Notes: generated from the letters alone by a model not told the origin. 64,000 nt of DNA from Luteibacter sp. SG786 (GCF_011759605.1 NZ_JAAOYX010000001.1:2037063-2101062); one strand, 5' to 3'; numbered from the stretch's first letter, positions 1 to 8,156 are shown. Numbers and translations: made by a program.

Positions 1-444
1 CGCGCGGCCGGTGTGAACGTGTGCATCGGCACCGACGGCTGCGCCTCCAACAACGACCTCGACATGTTCGGCGAAATGCGCACGGCAGCCCTGCTGGCCA
101 AGGCCGTGGCGGGCAACGCGGCGGCGTTCGACGCGGCATACGCCTTGCGCGCCGCCACCCTCAACGGCGCGGCGGCCATCGGTCTCGGCGAGCGGGTGGG
201 GTCGATCGAGCCCGGCAAGCGGGCCGACCTCACCGCCGTGCGTCTCGACGCGCTGGAAACGCAGCCGCTCTACCATGTGGCGTCGCAGCTCGTGTACGCC
301 ACGGGCCGGCATCAGGTCAGCGACGTCTGGATCGACGGGCGGCGCAAGCTTGCGTCCGGCGAACTCGTCGACATCGACACCGCCGCCATCCGTGCCAAGG
401 CGCGCGCATGGCGGGAACGCATCGCCGCGGAGGACGCAGCATGA
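1..444 (+). CDS. mtaD: TRZ/ATZ-family amidohydrolase, MTA/SAH deaminase-like (5' truncated)
   Basis: Only the C-terminal 147 residues are present; the frame is open from the first base, so the start lies outside the window. The segment keeps the metal-site motif GTDGCASNNDLDMFGEMR and the C-terminal beta-sandwich motif SIEPGKRADL of the TRZ/ATZ amidohydrolases, whose members deaminate 5'-methylthioadenosine and S-adenosylhomocysteine. The stop overlaps the next start (ATGA at 441-444), so the two are translationally coupled. Pseudomonas has the same order: this amidohydrolase, ubiG, then mupP. The exact substrate cannot be told from this fragment. Confidence 0.85.
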   Translation, partial: RAAGVNVCIGTDGCASNNDLDMFGEMRTAALLAKAVAGNAAAFDAAYALRAATLNGAAAIGLGERVGSIEPGKRADLTAVRLDALETQPLYHVASQLVYATGRHQVSDVWIDGRRKLASGELVDIDTAAIRAKARAWRERIAAEDAA

Positions 445-725
445 ACGAACCCTTGCATCTCTACCTCGTGCTTGCCATGCGCACGCCCGACTTCCAGCCG
501 GAGGCCGGCGAGAGCCACCAGGCCTTCCTGCAAGACCTGATCGAACAGGATCTGCTCGAACTCACAGGCCCGTTCACGGACGGCACCGGCGGTGCCTACA
601 TTCTGCGCGCCACGGATATGGCCACCGCCATGCAGCTTGCGCACAGCGACCCGCTGCACATCACCGGCTCGTCCACCCTCACGGTGCACGAGTGGCGCGT
701 GCGCCGTCCCGGCAAAAAGGACTGA
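441..725 (+). CDS. YciI family protein
   Basis: A 94-residue protein starting at the ATG that overlaps the stop of the upstream amidohydrolase. It has the YciI/YCII ferredoxin-like fold pattern: an N-terminal strand LYLVLAMRT, a middle FLQDLIEQDLLELTGPFTD segment (usually H..(L/F)...G.L...GP) and a C-terminal ITGSSTLTVHEW strand. YciI proteins are small dimers; a few have weak peroxidase or dechlorinase activity, but most have no known role. It sits in an operon-like run between mtaD and ubiG. The function is unknown beyond the family. Confidence 0.75.
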   Translation: MNEPLHLYLVLAMRTPDFQPEAGESHQAFLQDLIEQDLLELTGPFTDGTGGAYILRATDMATAMQLAHSDPLHITGSSTLTVHEWRVRRPGKKD

Positions 726-730
726 CCATC

Positions 731-1438
731 ATGCAAAACCAGTCGAACGTCAGCGCGGAGGAAATCGCCCGCTTCGAGAAGCTCGCCGCACGCTGGTGGG
801 ACCCGGACGGCGAATCGCGTCCGCTGCACGACCTGAATCCGGTACGCGCCGCGTACATCGCCGGCCACGCCGAACTGCGTGGCTCGAAGGTGGTGGACGT
901 GGGTTGCGGCGGCGGCCTGCTCAGCGAAGCGCTGGCGCGCGCGGGAGCGAACGTCACGGCGATCGACCTCGGCGAGAAGCTGATCCAGATCGCGAAGCTG
1001 CACCTGTTCGAATCGAACCTGCAGGTGGATTACCGCGTGCAGTCGTCGACGGAACTCGCGGAAGCCGAGGCCGGCTCCTTCGACGTCGTCTGCTGCATGG
1101 AGATGATCGAGCATGTGCCCGATCCGCTGGCCCTCGTTCGCGACCTCTCGGCCATGCTCAAGCCGGGCGGTCAGCTGTTCCTCTCCACGCTCAACCGCAC
1201 CCCCGCCGCGTTCGGTGCCGCCATCGTGGGCGCGGAATACCTCATGCGCCTGTTGCCGCGCGGCACGCACCATTACGCGCAGTTCCTGAAGCCTTCCGAG
1301 GTCGCGGCGATGCTGCGTCGTTTCGGGCTGGAACTCGAAGACCTGCAAGGCCTGGCTTACAACCCGCTCACGCGCAACGCGTCGCTGTCGCCGAACACCT
1401 CGGTGAACTACGTGCTCTCGGCGAGGAAAGCGGCGTGA
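731..1438 (+). CDS. ubiG: Ubiquinone biosynthesis O-methyltransferase UbiG
   Basis: A 235-residue class I SAM-dependent methyltransferase. The N-terminal stretch FEKLAARWWDPDGESRPLHD is the UbiG/Coq3 signature. It is followed by SAM motif I (VVDVGCGGGLLSEALA), the acidic AIDLGE strand and CCMEMIEHVPDP. UbiG carries out both O-methylations of ubiquinone synthesis at the inner membrane. The ATG at 731 lies five bases after the YciI stop. The stop overlaps the GTG of the next gene at 1435-1438. Confidence 0.95.
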   Translation: MQNQSNVSAEEIARFEKLAARWWDPDGESRPLHDLNPVRAAYIAGHAELRGSKVVDVGCGGGLLSEALARAGANVTAIDLGEKLIQIAKLHLFESNLQVDYRVQSSTELAEAEAGSFDVVCCMEMIEHVPDPLALVRDLSAMLKPGGQLFLSTLNRTPAAFGAAIVGAEYLMRLLPRGTHHYAQFLKPSEVAAMLRRFGLELEDLQGLAYNPLTRNASLSPNTSVNYVLSARKAA

Positions 1439-2115
1439 GGGGCCTGCCGTTCAAGCCGGAAGGCGCGTTCTTCGATCTCGACGGCACGCTTCTGGACAGT
1501 GCGCAGGATCTCTACGCGGCGCTGCGCGTGCTGTGTGCGGAGCAGAGCATCGAGCCCCCGGCATACGAGAGCGTGCGCCCGGTCGTCTCGCGTGGATCGC
1601 GGGCCATCATCGGCAGCGGCTTTCCAGGCGCGAACGCGGACGACATCCTGAAGCTCGTGCCGCGCTACCTCGCCATCTACGAGGCAGCCATGGCCGAGGG
1701 AACCGTGCCCTTCGAAGGCGTCGAGGCGATGCTGGCCGGGCTCGATGCCGCGGGCATCCGCTGGGGTATCGTCACCAACAAGCCGGGATTTCTCACCGAC
1801 GCCTTGCTGCCGCAGGCGATGCCGCACTGGAAGCCCGCCGCGGTGGTCTCCGGCGACACGCTGCCCGTGAAGAAGCCGGACCCGGCACCGGTACTGCACG
1901 CTTGCGCGCTGGCGGGATGCGATCCGTCGCGTTCGGTTTTCGTGGGCGACGACCGGCGCGACATCCTCGCTGGCAATGCGGCGGGCATGTTCACCGTGGC
2001 GGTTCGCTGGGGTTACCTGGACGGCGGCGATCCCGACAGCTGGGGTGCCGATGCGGTTCTGGACACGGCCGACGAACTGGCTGCCCTGCTGGGCGTGGGC
2101 GAGGTTCCGGCGTGA
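1435..2115 (+). CDS. HAD phosphatase, Gph/MupP type
   Basis: A 226-residue HAD-superfamily phosphatase. Motif I is FFDLDGTLLDS, motif II ends in IVTNK, the conserved lysine lies in VKKPDPAP, and motif IV is FVGDDRRD. The GTG start at 1435 overlaps the ubiG stop and the reading begins immediately before motif I, so it was preferred over later starts. Such proteins are usually named phosphoglycolate phosphatase. In Pseudomonas the gene directly after ubiG is mupP, whose product dephosphorylates N-acetylmuramic acid 6-phosphate in peptidoglycan recycling. The mtaD-ubiG-HAD order here favours that role, but residues alone do not separate Gph from MupP. Confidence 0.85.
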   Translation: MRGLPFKPEGAFFDLDGTLLDSAQDLYAALRVLCAEQSIEPPAYESVRPVVSRGSRAIIGSGFPGANADDILKLVPRYLAIYEAAMAEGTVPFEGVEAMLAGLDAAGIRWGIVTNKPGFLTDALLPQAMPHWKPAAVVSGDTLPVKKPDPAPVLHACALAGCDPSRSVFVGDDRRDILAGNAAGMFTVAVRWGYLDGGDPDSWGADAVLDTADELAALLGVGEVPA

Positions 2116-2948
2116 CGGACGGTGCCACCCAGGGTTTCGTGGACAAATGGCTGGCGGTGCAGCCGCAGCAGCGGGTCGCGCTCGGCTTCGTCGACGAAAG
2201 TGTGCGCGACGAGCGGGTCGCGCTGGCCGCGCTGGAACAGGAGATCGTGGCGTCGGCTTACGGCATCCGCGAGCCGCAGGTGGCCGCGGCCAAGCTGCAA
2301 TGGTGGGCGGAGGAACTCGCCGGGGCCCCGGCGAGCGGCGGCAGGCACCCCCTGACGAAGCTGCTGTTCGCTAGCGAAAGGGCGCGCGCCGTCCCCGGCG
2401 CCTTGTGGCTCGCACCCGTGCTCGCGGCCATGGCCCAGCTGGAACAGGGCACCGCGTCCGACTTCGCGGCCCAGGTCACGGCTTCCCGCGGCCTGCATGG
2501 CGCCATGGCCGAACTGGAGAACGCGTGGTGGTTCGGCGAATCCGCGCCGACGGAATCCGCGGCACGCGTCGCCACCCTCTCGCACCTCGTTTTCGCGCTG
2601 TCACGGCTGGAGCTGGATGCGGAGCGCGAGCGCCTGCCGCTGCCGATGGCCCGGCTGGCCCGCCATGCCCTGGCACGGGGCCAGTTGAAGGACGATTCCC
2701 CGGCACGCCGCGAGGCCCTGCGCGAGCAACTGGCGGAGTTGGCGGCCGGTCTTCGCGACGCGCTGGCGCTCGGCGAGCCCCTGAGCACCTTCCGGGGCCT
2801 GGAGGGGCGTACGTCGCTGGCCACGGCCGCCGCGGCCGCCAAGGCGGGGGAACCCTTCGCGGAGCTGCATCGCCGGCAGTCACGTTCCGGGCCCATGACG
2901 GCGATCCGCGCCTGGCTTTCGGCCCGACATGCAGGCCGATTTGGCTGA
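2112..2948 (+). CDS. Squalene/phytoene-synthase-like protein, probably non-catalytic
   Basis: A 278-residue helical protein with a GTG start that overlaps the previous stop (2112-2115). The stretch AAAKLQWWAEELAG resembles the KLxWWxxEL segment that follows the first helices of the squalene/phytoene synthase family, and ALGEPLSTFRGLEG could match its C-terminal part. I do not see the two aspartate-rich (DxxxD-type) motifs that bind the prenyl diphosphate, so catalysis is doubtful. Similar degenerate homologues include the mitochondrial complex I assembly factor NDUFAF6. Being last in the ubiG run it could serve respiratory-chain assembly, but that is a guess. Confidence 0.6.
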   Translation: MTDGATQGFVDKWLAVQPQQRVALGFVDESVRDERVALAALEQEIVASAYGIREPQVAAAKLQWWAEELAGAPASGGRHPLTKLLFASERARAVPGALWLAPVLAAMAQLEQGTASDFAAQVTASRGLHGAMAELENAWWFGESAPTESAARVATLSHLVFALSRLELDAERERLPLPMARLARHALARGQLKDDSPARREALREQLAELAAGLRDALALGEPLSTFRGLEGRTSLATAAAAAKAGEPFAELHRRQSRSGPMTAIRAWLSARHAGRFG

Positions 2949-3049
2949 ACGCACCGTTTCCCGGCACTAAGCATTGAGCCCCTTCCACCGATACCCCATC
3001 TCGGACACGGTAAGCCGGTCAATGGCACGTCCCTAAGGATCCTTCCCCG

Positions 3050-3973
3050 ATGTACATCCACGACTCTCCCACCCGCCTGCTGCCCGATGTCGCCTCACAG
3101 GAGCACGCCCTGGCCATCGGCACCCTCGACTGGGTAGGCATGGATGGCATGGAAATGCCCGTGGCGTTCGACGCCGGCGACGGCGACGTGCGCTCCACCG
3201 GTGCCCGCGTGGGCGCCTTCGTGAACCTGACGAAGCCCGAAGCGCGCGGCATCCACATGTCGCGGCTCTATCTGCTGGTGTCCGAAGCGCTGTCGTCGGG
3301 CCCGCTGACCGCGGCAGGCATTCGGGCGCTGCTCGAATCGTTCCTTGCGTCACACGATGGCCTGTCGGACCACGCGCGCCTCACCGTCGGTTTCGAGCAC
3401 CTCGTCCGGCGCCGCTCGTTGCGCAGCGACAACAGCGGCTGGCGCGCGTATCCGATCACGATCGACGCCACGCTCACCGGCAGCCAGTTCCGCATCGAGA
3501 TCACCACCGACGTGGTGTATTCGTCCACCTGTCCCGCGTCGGCGGCGCTGTCCCGTCAGTTGATCCAGGACAACTTCGCGAAAACGTTCGCCGCCGACCA
3601 GCCGCTGGATCGCGAGACGATCCTGGCATGGCTGGGCACGGAGCAGGGCATCGTGGCCACGCCGCATGCCCAGCGCAGCACGGCCACCATTCGCGTGCGG
3701 CCGGCGGGCGACGGGGTCTTTCCGCTGATCGGCATGATCGACAACGTGGAAGCGGCCCTCGGGACGCCCGTGCAGACGGCGGTGAAGCGCGCCGACGAGC
3801 AGGCGTTCGCCCTCGCCAACGGACAGAACCTGATGTTCTGCGAAGACGCGGCCCGGCGCATCCAGAAGGCGCTGTCGAGCGATCCGAACATCGCCGACTT
3901 CCACCTGCGGGTGGCGCACCATGAAAGCCTGCATCCGCACGACGCGGTGGCCTTCGCCTCCAAGGTCCGCTGA
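3050..3973 (+). CDS. folE2: GTP cyclohydrolase FolE2
   Basis: A 307-residue protein that fits the type IB GTP cyclohydrolase family (FolE2, formerly DUF198), which makes dihydroneopterin triphosphate for folate and related pterins. The metal/catalytic cysteine is C161 in SSTCPAS, and the conserved RGIHMSRLY segment (His69) and SVEHL-like GFEHLVRRR are present. FolE2 can use metals other than zinc and in many bacteria it is Zur-regulated; I found no convincing Zur box in the 100 bases upstream. It is monocistronic and its 3' end is followed by a REP-like element. Confidence 0.93.
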   Translation: MYIHDSPTRLLPDVASQEHALAIGTLDWVGMDGMEMPVAFDAGDGDVRSTGARVGAFVNLTKPEARGIHMSRLYLLVSEALSSGPLTAAGIRALLESFLASHDGLSDHARLTVGFEHLVRRRSLRSDNSGWRAYPITIDATLTGSQFRIEITTDVVYSSTCPASAALSRQLIQDNFAKTFAADQPLDRETILAWLGTEQGIVATPHAQRSTATIRVRPAGDGVFPLIGMIDNVEAALGTPVQTAVKRADEQAFALANGQNLMFCEDAARRIQKALSSDPNIADFHLRVAHHESLHPHDAVAFASKVR

Positions 3974-3983
3974 AAGGCCTTTC

Positions 3984-4062
3984 GTGGGAGCCGGCTATGC
4001 CGGCGATCCCGCGGCAGCGGGCAACCTTGTCGTAAGCCCCATCGCCGCTGAAGCGGCTCCCA
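3984..4062. repeat. REP/BIME-like intergenic palindrome, copy 1
   Basis: An 79-base imperfect palindrome beginning GTGGGAGCCGGC and ending GCGGCTCCCAT. Internal hairpins are GCCGGC-tat-GCCGGC, CCCGC-ggca-GCGGG and GCCGCT-gaa-GCGGC. Closely similar copies lie at 10305-10384, 17621-17700 and 29516-29597. This copy sits between the convergent ends of folE2 and the M23 peptidase gene. The GTGGGAGC head resembles REP elements of pseudomonads. Confidence 0.85.
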
Positions 4063-4073
4063 TACCACGAGCT

Positions 4074-4865
4074 CTACTGGATCCCCGGCAGCAGCAGCGG
4101 ATCCAGCCGTACGCCAAACCAGTTGAAGCCCCAGTGCAGGTGGGGCCCCGTGGCCCGCCCGGTCTTGCCGGCCGCGCCGAGCACCTGACCCTGGCGAACC
4201 CGCTGGCCCACCTTCACGTCGATCCGCGAGAGGTGCAGGAAGTTCGACGACAGGCCGAAACCGTGGTCGAGCAGCAGCGTGCCGCCGGTGAGGTAGAGGT
4301 CGGGCTTGGCGAAGGTGACCACGCCGGCGGCCGGCGCCTTCACCGGCGTGCCTTCGGGCACGGCGATGTCCATGCCCGAATGCGGTGCCTTGGGATCGCC
4401 GTTGTAGATGCGCTGGTTGCCGAAGCGCCCGCTGATGCGGCCCGTCACCGGCCAGATGAACCCTTGCGCGAAATCCTCCCGCGCGTCGTCGCGATCGCGC
4501 GCGGCGACCACTTCGGCCTGCTCGCGCGCGATGCGGGCGGCGATGGCCGGCGGCGGGTTCACGGTTTTCGGGGGTACGCCGTTCACCCGCTCCACCGGCC
4601 AGTCGCGCGGGGTGACGGCCAGCCGCCGGCGGTCATTGCCGATGGCGACGTCGACGGGACCTTGCTCATCCCTTCCGACGCCGAAGACGAACACGCCGTC
4701 GGCGCCCACGCGAACCGGTTTGCCTGCCACGGTCACATGCTGGCCGGGCGTGGCGTGCCCGACGACCAGCGCGCCTTGGGAAACGCTTTCAGGCAGCGAG
4801 GCGGTGCTGGCCAGGGCGGGAGCGGACAACAGGAGCGCGGCGAGCGCGCTTGAGAATGTCCTCAT
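4074..4865 (-). CDS. Secreted M23-family metallopeptidase (LytM domain)
   Basis: A 263-residue protein with an N-terminal signal peptide (SSALAALLLSAPALA) and a C-terminal LytM/peptidase M23 domain. The zinc ligands are in PHSGMDIA (HxxxD) and PHLHWGF (HxH). M23 domains cleave peptide cross-links in peptidoglycan or act as inactive activators of amidases; all expected ligands are present, so this one should be active. The start ATG at 4865 overlaps the dihydroorotase stop by four bases, which points to co-translation from the pyrC message, an odd functional pairing. Confidence 0.88.
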   Translation of the reverse strand: MRTFSSALAALLLSAPALASTASLPESVSQGALVVGHATPGQHVTVAGKPVRVGADGVFVFGVGRDEQGPVDVAIGNDRRRLAVTPRDWPVERVNGVPPKTVNPPPAIAARIAREQAEVVAARDRDDAREDFAQGFIWPVTGRISGRFGNQRIYNGDPKAPHSGMDIAVPEGTPVKAPAAGVVTFAKPDLYLTGGTLLLDHGFGLSSNFLHLSRIDVKVGQRVRQGQVLGAAGKTGRATGPHLHWGFNWFGVRLDPLLLPGIQ

Positions 4866-6202
4866 CGATCAAAAGCCAACCGCTGGCCGCGAACCGTGTC
4901 GTCCACCGTCGTGCCGTCGAACACGCGGCGTCCGTTGACGAACGTCGACGCGATGCTGCTGCTGAACGTGGTGCCCTCGAACGGGGACCAGCCGCATTTG
5001 GACAGCACCTCTTCGCGGGTGACCGTGTGCTTGCGCTTCGGGTCCACCAGGACGAGGTCGGCGGCATAGCCTTCGCGGAGGAATCCGCGGTTAGCCACGT
5101 CGAACAGCTTCGCGGGCGCGTGGCATACGGTTTCGACCACGCGTTCGAGCGTGAGCTTGCCTTCGAACACGCGCTCGAGCGCCGCCTGCAGGGCGAACTG
5201 CACGAGGGGGAGGCCTGAAGGCGCCTTGTCGTACTTCTGTGCCTTCTCTTCAAGCAGGTGCGGCGCATGGTCGGTGGCGAGGACGTCGAGACGGCCTTCG
5301 GCCAACGCTTTCGTGATGGCCTCCCGGTCGGCTTCATCCTTGATCGCCGGGTTGCACTTGATGAGGAAACCCTTCTCGTCGTAATCGGCCTTGCCGCCGA
5401 AATGAAGGAAGTGCACGCAGGTTTCCGCCGTGATCCGCTTGCCTTCGATCGGGCCCGGCTCGAACAGGGCGAGCTCGTCGGCGGTGGAGATGTGCAGGAC
5501 GTGCAGCCGGGTGTTGTGTTTCTTCGCCAGCGATATCGCGAGGCGCGTCGACTTGATGCAGGCTTCGCGCGAACGGATGTGCGGATGTTCCCAGGCGGGG
5601 ATGTCCTCGCCGTACTTCTCGTGCGCCTTCGCAAGGTTGGCGTCGATCATCGGCGTGTCTTCGCAGTGCGTGATGATGGGCGTGGGCGCGTCACGGAAGA
5701 TGTGGTCGAGCGTCTCCGGGTTGTCCACCAGCATGTTGCCTGTGGACGCACCCATGAACACCTTGATGCCGGGCGCGCTTTTCGGGTCGAGCGCGCGGAT
5801 GGCCTCGAGGTTGTCGTTGCTGGCACCGAGGTAGAAGGCGTAGTTCACCACCGAGGTTTCCGCCGCGCGGGCGTACTTCGCTTCCAGCGATTCGCGGTCG
5901 AGCGCGGGCGGCTTAGTGTTCGGCATTTCCATGAAGCTGGTGATGCCGCCGGCGGCGCAGGCGCGCGATTCGTGCGCGATGTCGGCTTTCTGGGTGAGGC
6001 CGGGCTCGCGGAAGTGCACCTGGTCGTCGATCATGCCGGGCATCAGCCAGAGTCCCGTGGCGTCGATAACCTGTTCGTCACGGTTTCTTTCCAGGCCCTG
6101 CGAGATCGTTTCGATTTTTCCGCCGCGCACGCGCACGTCCGCGATGAAGCGTCGGCCTTCGTTGATCAGTTCCGCGTTCTGGATGAGCCAGGCGTCAGTC
6201 AT
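4862..6202 (-). CDS. pyrC: Dihydroorotase (class I type)
   Basis: A 446-residue amidohydrolase of the dihydroorotase family, which closes carbamoyl-aspartate to dihydroorotate in pyrimidine synthesis. Seen are the metal motif DDQVHFREPGLTQK, the MPNTKPP substrate loop, GIKVFMGAS with the bridging lysine, ITHCEDTP, LHVLHIST, and the catalytic aspartate in DVLATDHAPH. The DDQVHFREPG form is also found in Bacteroidetes enzymes. The start overlaps the end of yidD by eight bases and the stop overlaps the M23 peptidase start, giving a tight yidD-pyrC-M23 run. Confidence 0.95.
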   Translation of the reverse strand: MTDAWLIQNAELINEGRRFIADVRVRGGKIETISQGLERNRDEQVIDATGLWLMPGMIDDQVHFREPGLTQKADIAHESRACAAGGITSFMEMPNTKPPALDRESLEAKYARAAETSVVNYAFYLGASNDNLEAIRALDPKSAPGIKVFMGASTGNMLVDNPETLDHIFRDAPTPIITHCEDTPMIDANLAKAHEKYGEDIPAWEHPHIRSREACIKSTRLAISLAKKHNTRLHVLHISTADELALFEPGPIEGKRITAETCVHFLHFGGKADYDEKGFLIKCNPAIKDEADREAITKALAEGRLDVLATDHAPHLLEEKAQKYDKAPSGLPLVQFALQAALERVFEGKLTLERVVETVCHAPAKLFDVANRGFLREGYAADLVLVDPKRKHTVTREEVLSKCGWSPFEGTTFSSSIASTFVNGRRVFDGTTVDDTVRGQRLAFDR

Positions 6203-6479
6203 GGGTATGTGCTCCTTGGGCGCCGCAGCGGCGCAGGACGAAGTGTTCCGGCACGGGATCGAGACCGCCCTCGCACAGCGGCTGGCAGCGCAGGATGCGC
6301 CACGCGGCGAGCATGCCGCCGCGCGCGGGCCCGAAGCGCGCTATGGCAACCCGTGCATAATCGGAACAGGATGGATGGAAGCGGCAGCGTGTCCCGAGCA
6401 TCGGGCTCAGCCACCGCTTGTAGAGGGACAGCAGGAATAGGAGGAGGCGGGTCACTGTGTGTCCGGTATCGACCGGCAT
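6195..6479 (-). CDS. yidD: Membrane protein insertion efficiency factor YidD
   Basis: A 94-residue small protein matching YidD, a peripheral inner-membrane factor that helps YidC insert membrane proteins. The signature LYKRWLSPMLGTRCRFHPSCSDYA is split across residues 18-41, with the conserved cysteines in RCRFHPSCS and RCQPLCEGG. An ATG at 6479 gives nine extra N-terminal residues; a GTG at 6455 would give the more typical start. It normally lies in the rnpA-yidD-yidC cluster near the origin; here it is separate and leads dihydroorotase. Confidence 0.93.
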   Translation of the reverse strand: MPVDTGHTVTRLLLFLLSLYKRWLSPMLGTRCRFHPSCSDYARVAIARFGPARGGMLAAWRILRCQPLCEGGLDPVPEHFVLRRCGAQGAHTHD

Positions 6480-6509
6480 AGGCCAGCGGACAGTATCCCA
6501 GAAGACCGA

Positions 6510-6542
6510 GGCCTGTTTGCATGCGAATAGTGTAAACAGGCC
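6510..6542. promoter_or_regulatory. Inverted repeat between divergent yidD and dksA
   Basis: Arms GGCCTGTTTGCA and TGTAAACAGGCC (12 bases, one mismatch) are separated by nine bases. The dyad lies just upstream of the -35 proposed for dksA and 31 bases from the yidD start, so it could be an operator for either gene. No known regulator is recognised. Confidence 0.45.
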
Positions 6543-6547
6543 CTAGG

Positions 6548-6576
6548 TTGCTGGGGTAACGCATCTGGGCTATAAC
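6548..6576 (+). promoter_or_regulatory. Probable dksA promoter
   Basis: TTGCTG and TATAAC are separated by exactly 17 bases, a good sigma-70 match, with an expected transcript start near 6583, about 26 bases before the dksA ATG. This is a pattern match only. Confidence 0.45.
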
Positions 6577-6608
6577 ACCCCGCCGCCACGGCCACCGAGG
6601 TGAAGGAA

Positions 6609-7664
6609 ATGGCGAAAAACGCTCGTAGTTCCGCAACCGCCAAGGGACCCGCCAAGAAGGGCGGAGCCGGCGACGTGAAGAAAGCCAAGACGGTAGCGGT
6701 CACGAAGACGACCAAGGCACCGGCCAAGACGGCGCCGCGAGCGGCGGCGAAGTCGCCGACGAAGGCTGCTGCCAAGGCGGCCCCGAAGAAGGCCGCCCCT
6801 GCGCCGGCGAAGAAAGCCGTGGCCAAATCGGCAGCGAAGACGCCCGCGAAGGCGGCTCCTGCCAAGAAAGCGCCGACAAAGGCTCCGGCCAAGGCCGCTG
6901 CGCCTAAGCCCGCCGCGAAGGCAGCGGCCAAAGCTGCGCCGGCCGTGGCCAAGAAGGCGGCGCCCGCCGCCGTCGTGAAGAAGGCCCCCGCGGCACCTGT
7001 AAAGACACCTGCTCCGGCGCCTGCGCCGGCAGCTAAGAAAACCGCAACGGCCATCCCCGTCGCCGCGTCCCCCACGGGTCGCACGGCTTCGTCCGTTGCC
7101 ACCGCGTCACCACGGACAGCGTCCGCGGTGGGCGGCACCACCCCATCCAGAAACGAGAAGTCCGCGCAAGCCAGCATGAACAGCACTGCCTCCAATACCG
7201 CCGACAACGGCATCACGCGCGAAGACGGCCGCTATGCGCTGCCCGCTTCCACCATCATCGACCTGCCCAAGGGTTACCGGCCGAGCGACGACGAGGAGTA
7301 CATGAATCCTCGCCACCTGGCCTATTTCCGCAACAAGCTCAAGGAATGGCGCGAGCAACTGGTGGAAGAATCCCGCCAGACCATGGACAACCTCCGCGAA
7401 GAAGTCCGCGATGTGGGCGACGAAGCCGAGCGTGCCACGCGCGAGACCGAAAACTCGCTCGAACTGCGCACCCGCGACCGCTACCGCAAGCTCATTTCCA
7501 AGATCGACAAGGCCCTGCGCCGCATCGAGGAAGGCCGGTACGGCTACTGCGAGGAAACCGACGAGGAAATCGGCGTCGATCGTCTCGATGCCCGACCCAT
7601 CGCCACGCTGTCCCTGGATGCCCAGGAGCGCCGCGAGCACCTGCAGAAGCAGATGGGCGACTGA
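6609..7664 (+). CDS. dksA: RNA polymerase-binding protein DksA with long basic N-terminus
   Basis: A 351-residue protein, more than twice the usual ~150. Residues 1-150 are almost only Lys, Ala, Pro and Thr in PAKKA-like repeats, as in histone H1-like bacterial proteins. Residues 201-351 are a DksA core with RPSDDEEYMNPRHLAYF and SLELRTRDRYRKLISKID. DksA enters the RNA polymerase secondary channel and acts with ppGpp on rRNA and amino-acid promoters. Two changes stand out: the zinc finger keeps only Cys314 (others are Thr, Ser, Ala), and the DxxDxA tip motif reads D271-E-A-E274-R-A276, Glu replacing the second Asp. The ATG at 6609 follows GAGGTGAAGG; a GTG at 6600 is the alternative. Confidence 0.9.
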   Translation: MAKNARSSATAKGPAKKGGAGDVKKAKTVAVTKTTKAPAKTAPRAAAKSPTKAAAKAAPKKAAPAPAKKAVAKSAAKTPAKAAPAKKAPTKAPAKAAAPKPAAKAAAKAAPAVAKKAAPAAVVKKAPAAPVKTPAPAPAPAAKKTATAIPVAASPTGRTASSVATASPRTASAVGGTTPSRNEKSAQASMNSTASNTADNGITREDGRYALPASTIIDLPKGYRPSDDEEYMNPRHLAYFRNKLKEWREQLVEESRQTMDNLREEVRDVGDEAERATRETENSLELRTRDRYRKLISKIDKALRRIEEGRYGYCEETDEEIGVDRLDARPIATLSLDAQERREHLQKQMGD

Positions 7665-7690
7665 ACGGCCTTTCCGGTACCCGGAAACGA

Positions 7691-7717
7691 AAAGCCCCGC
7701 GATGCGGGGCTTTTTTT
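7691..7717. terminator. Bidirectional intrinsic terminator between dksA and sufE
   Basis: Stem AGCCCCGC/GCGGGGCT with loop GAT, flanked by an A-run on the left and seven T on the right. It can end dksA on the plus strand and sufE on the minus strand. Confidence 0.9.
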
Positions 7718-7722
7718 CATGG

Positions 7723-8156
7723 TTATTTCGCGGCCAGCGCTTCCGCGGCGTATGCCTTCAACTTCGCCAGCATCGCCGCCAGGCCGTTCGAGCGGGTGGG
7801 GGAGAGGTGCTTCGCCAGGCCTATCTCCTGGATGAAGGCGGGCTCCGTTTCCACGATCTCCCGCGCGGAGCGGTCCGAGTAGACACGCAGCACCAGCGCG
7901 ATCAATCCCGACACGATGGCGGAATCGCTCGCCGCGTCGAAATGCATCCGCGAGGCGTTGCCCGAGGGGATCAGCCACACCATGGACTGGCAGCCGTGCA
8001 CCCGGTTTTCTTCCGTCTTGCGCTCGTCGGGGAACGGGGGGAGCTGGCGCCCCAGGTCGATGAGGTATTGGTAGCGTTCGGTCCAGTCGCCGAAGAACGC
8101 GAATTCCTCGGCGATCGCAGCCTGAGCCTCCGCTGCGCTCGTTTCCACCGGTGCGT

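Noticed and set aside
2949-3049. Zur box before folE2
   Set aside because: The 101-base region has no AT-rich palindrome of the Zur type.
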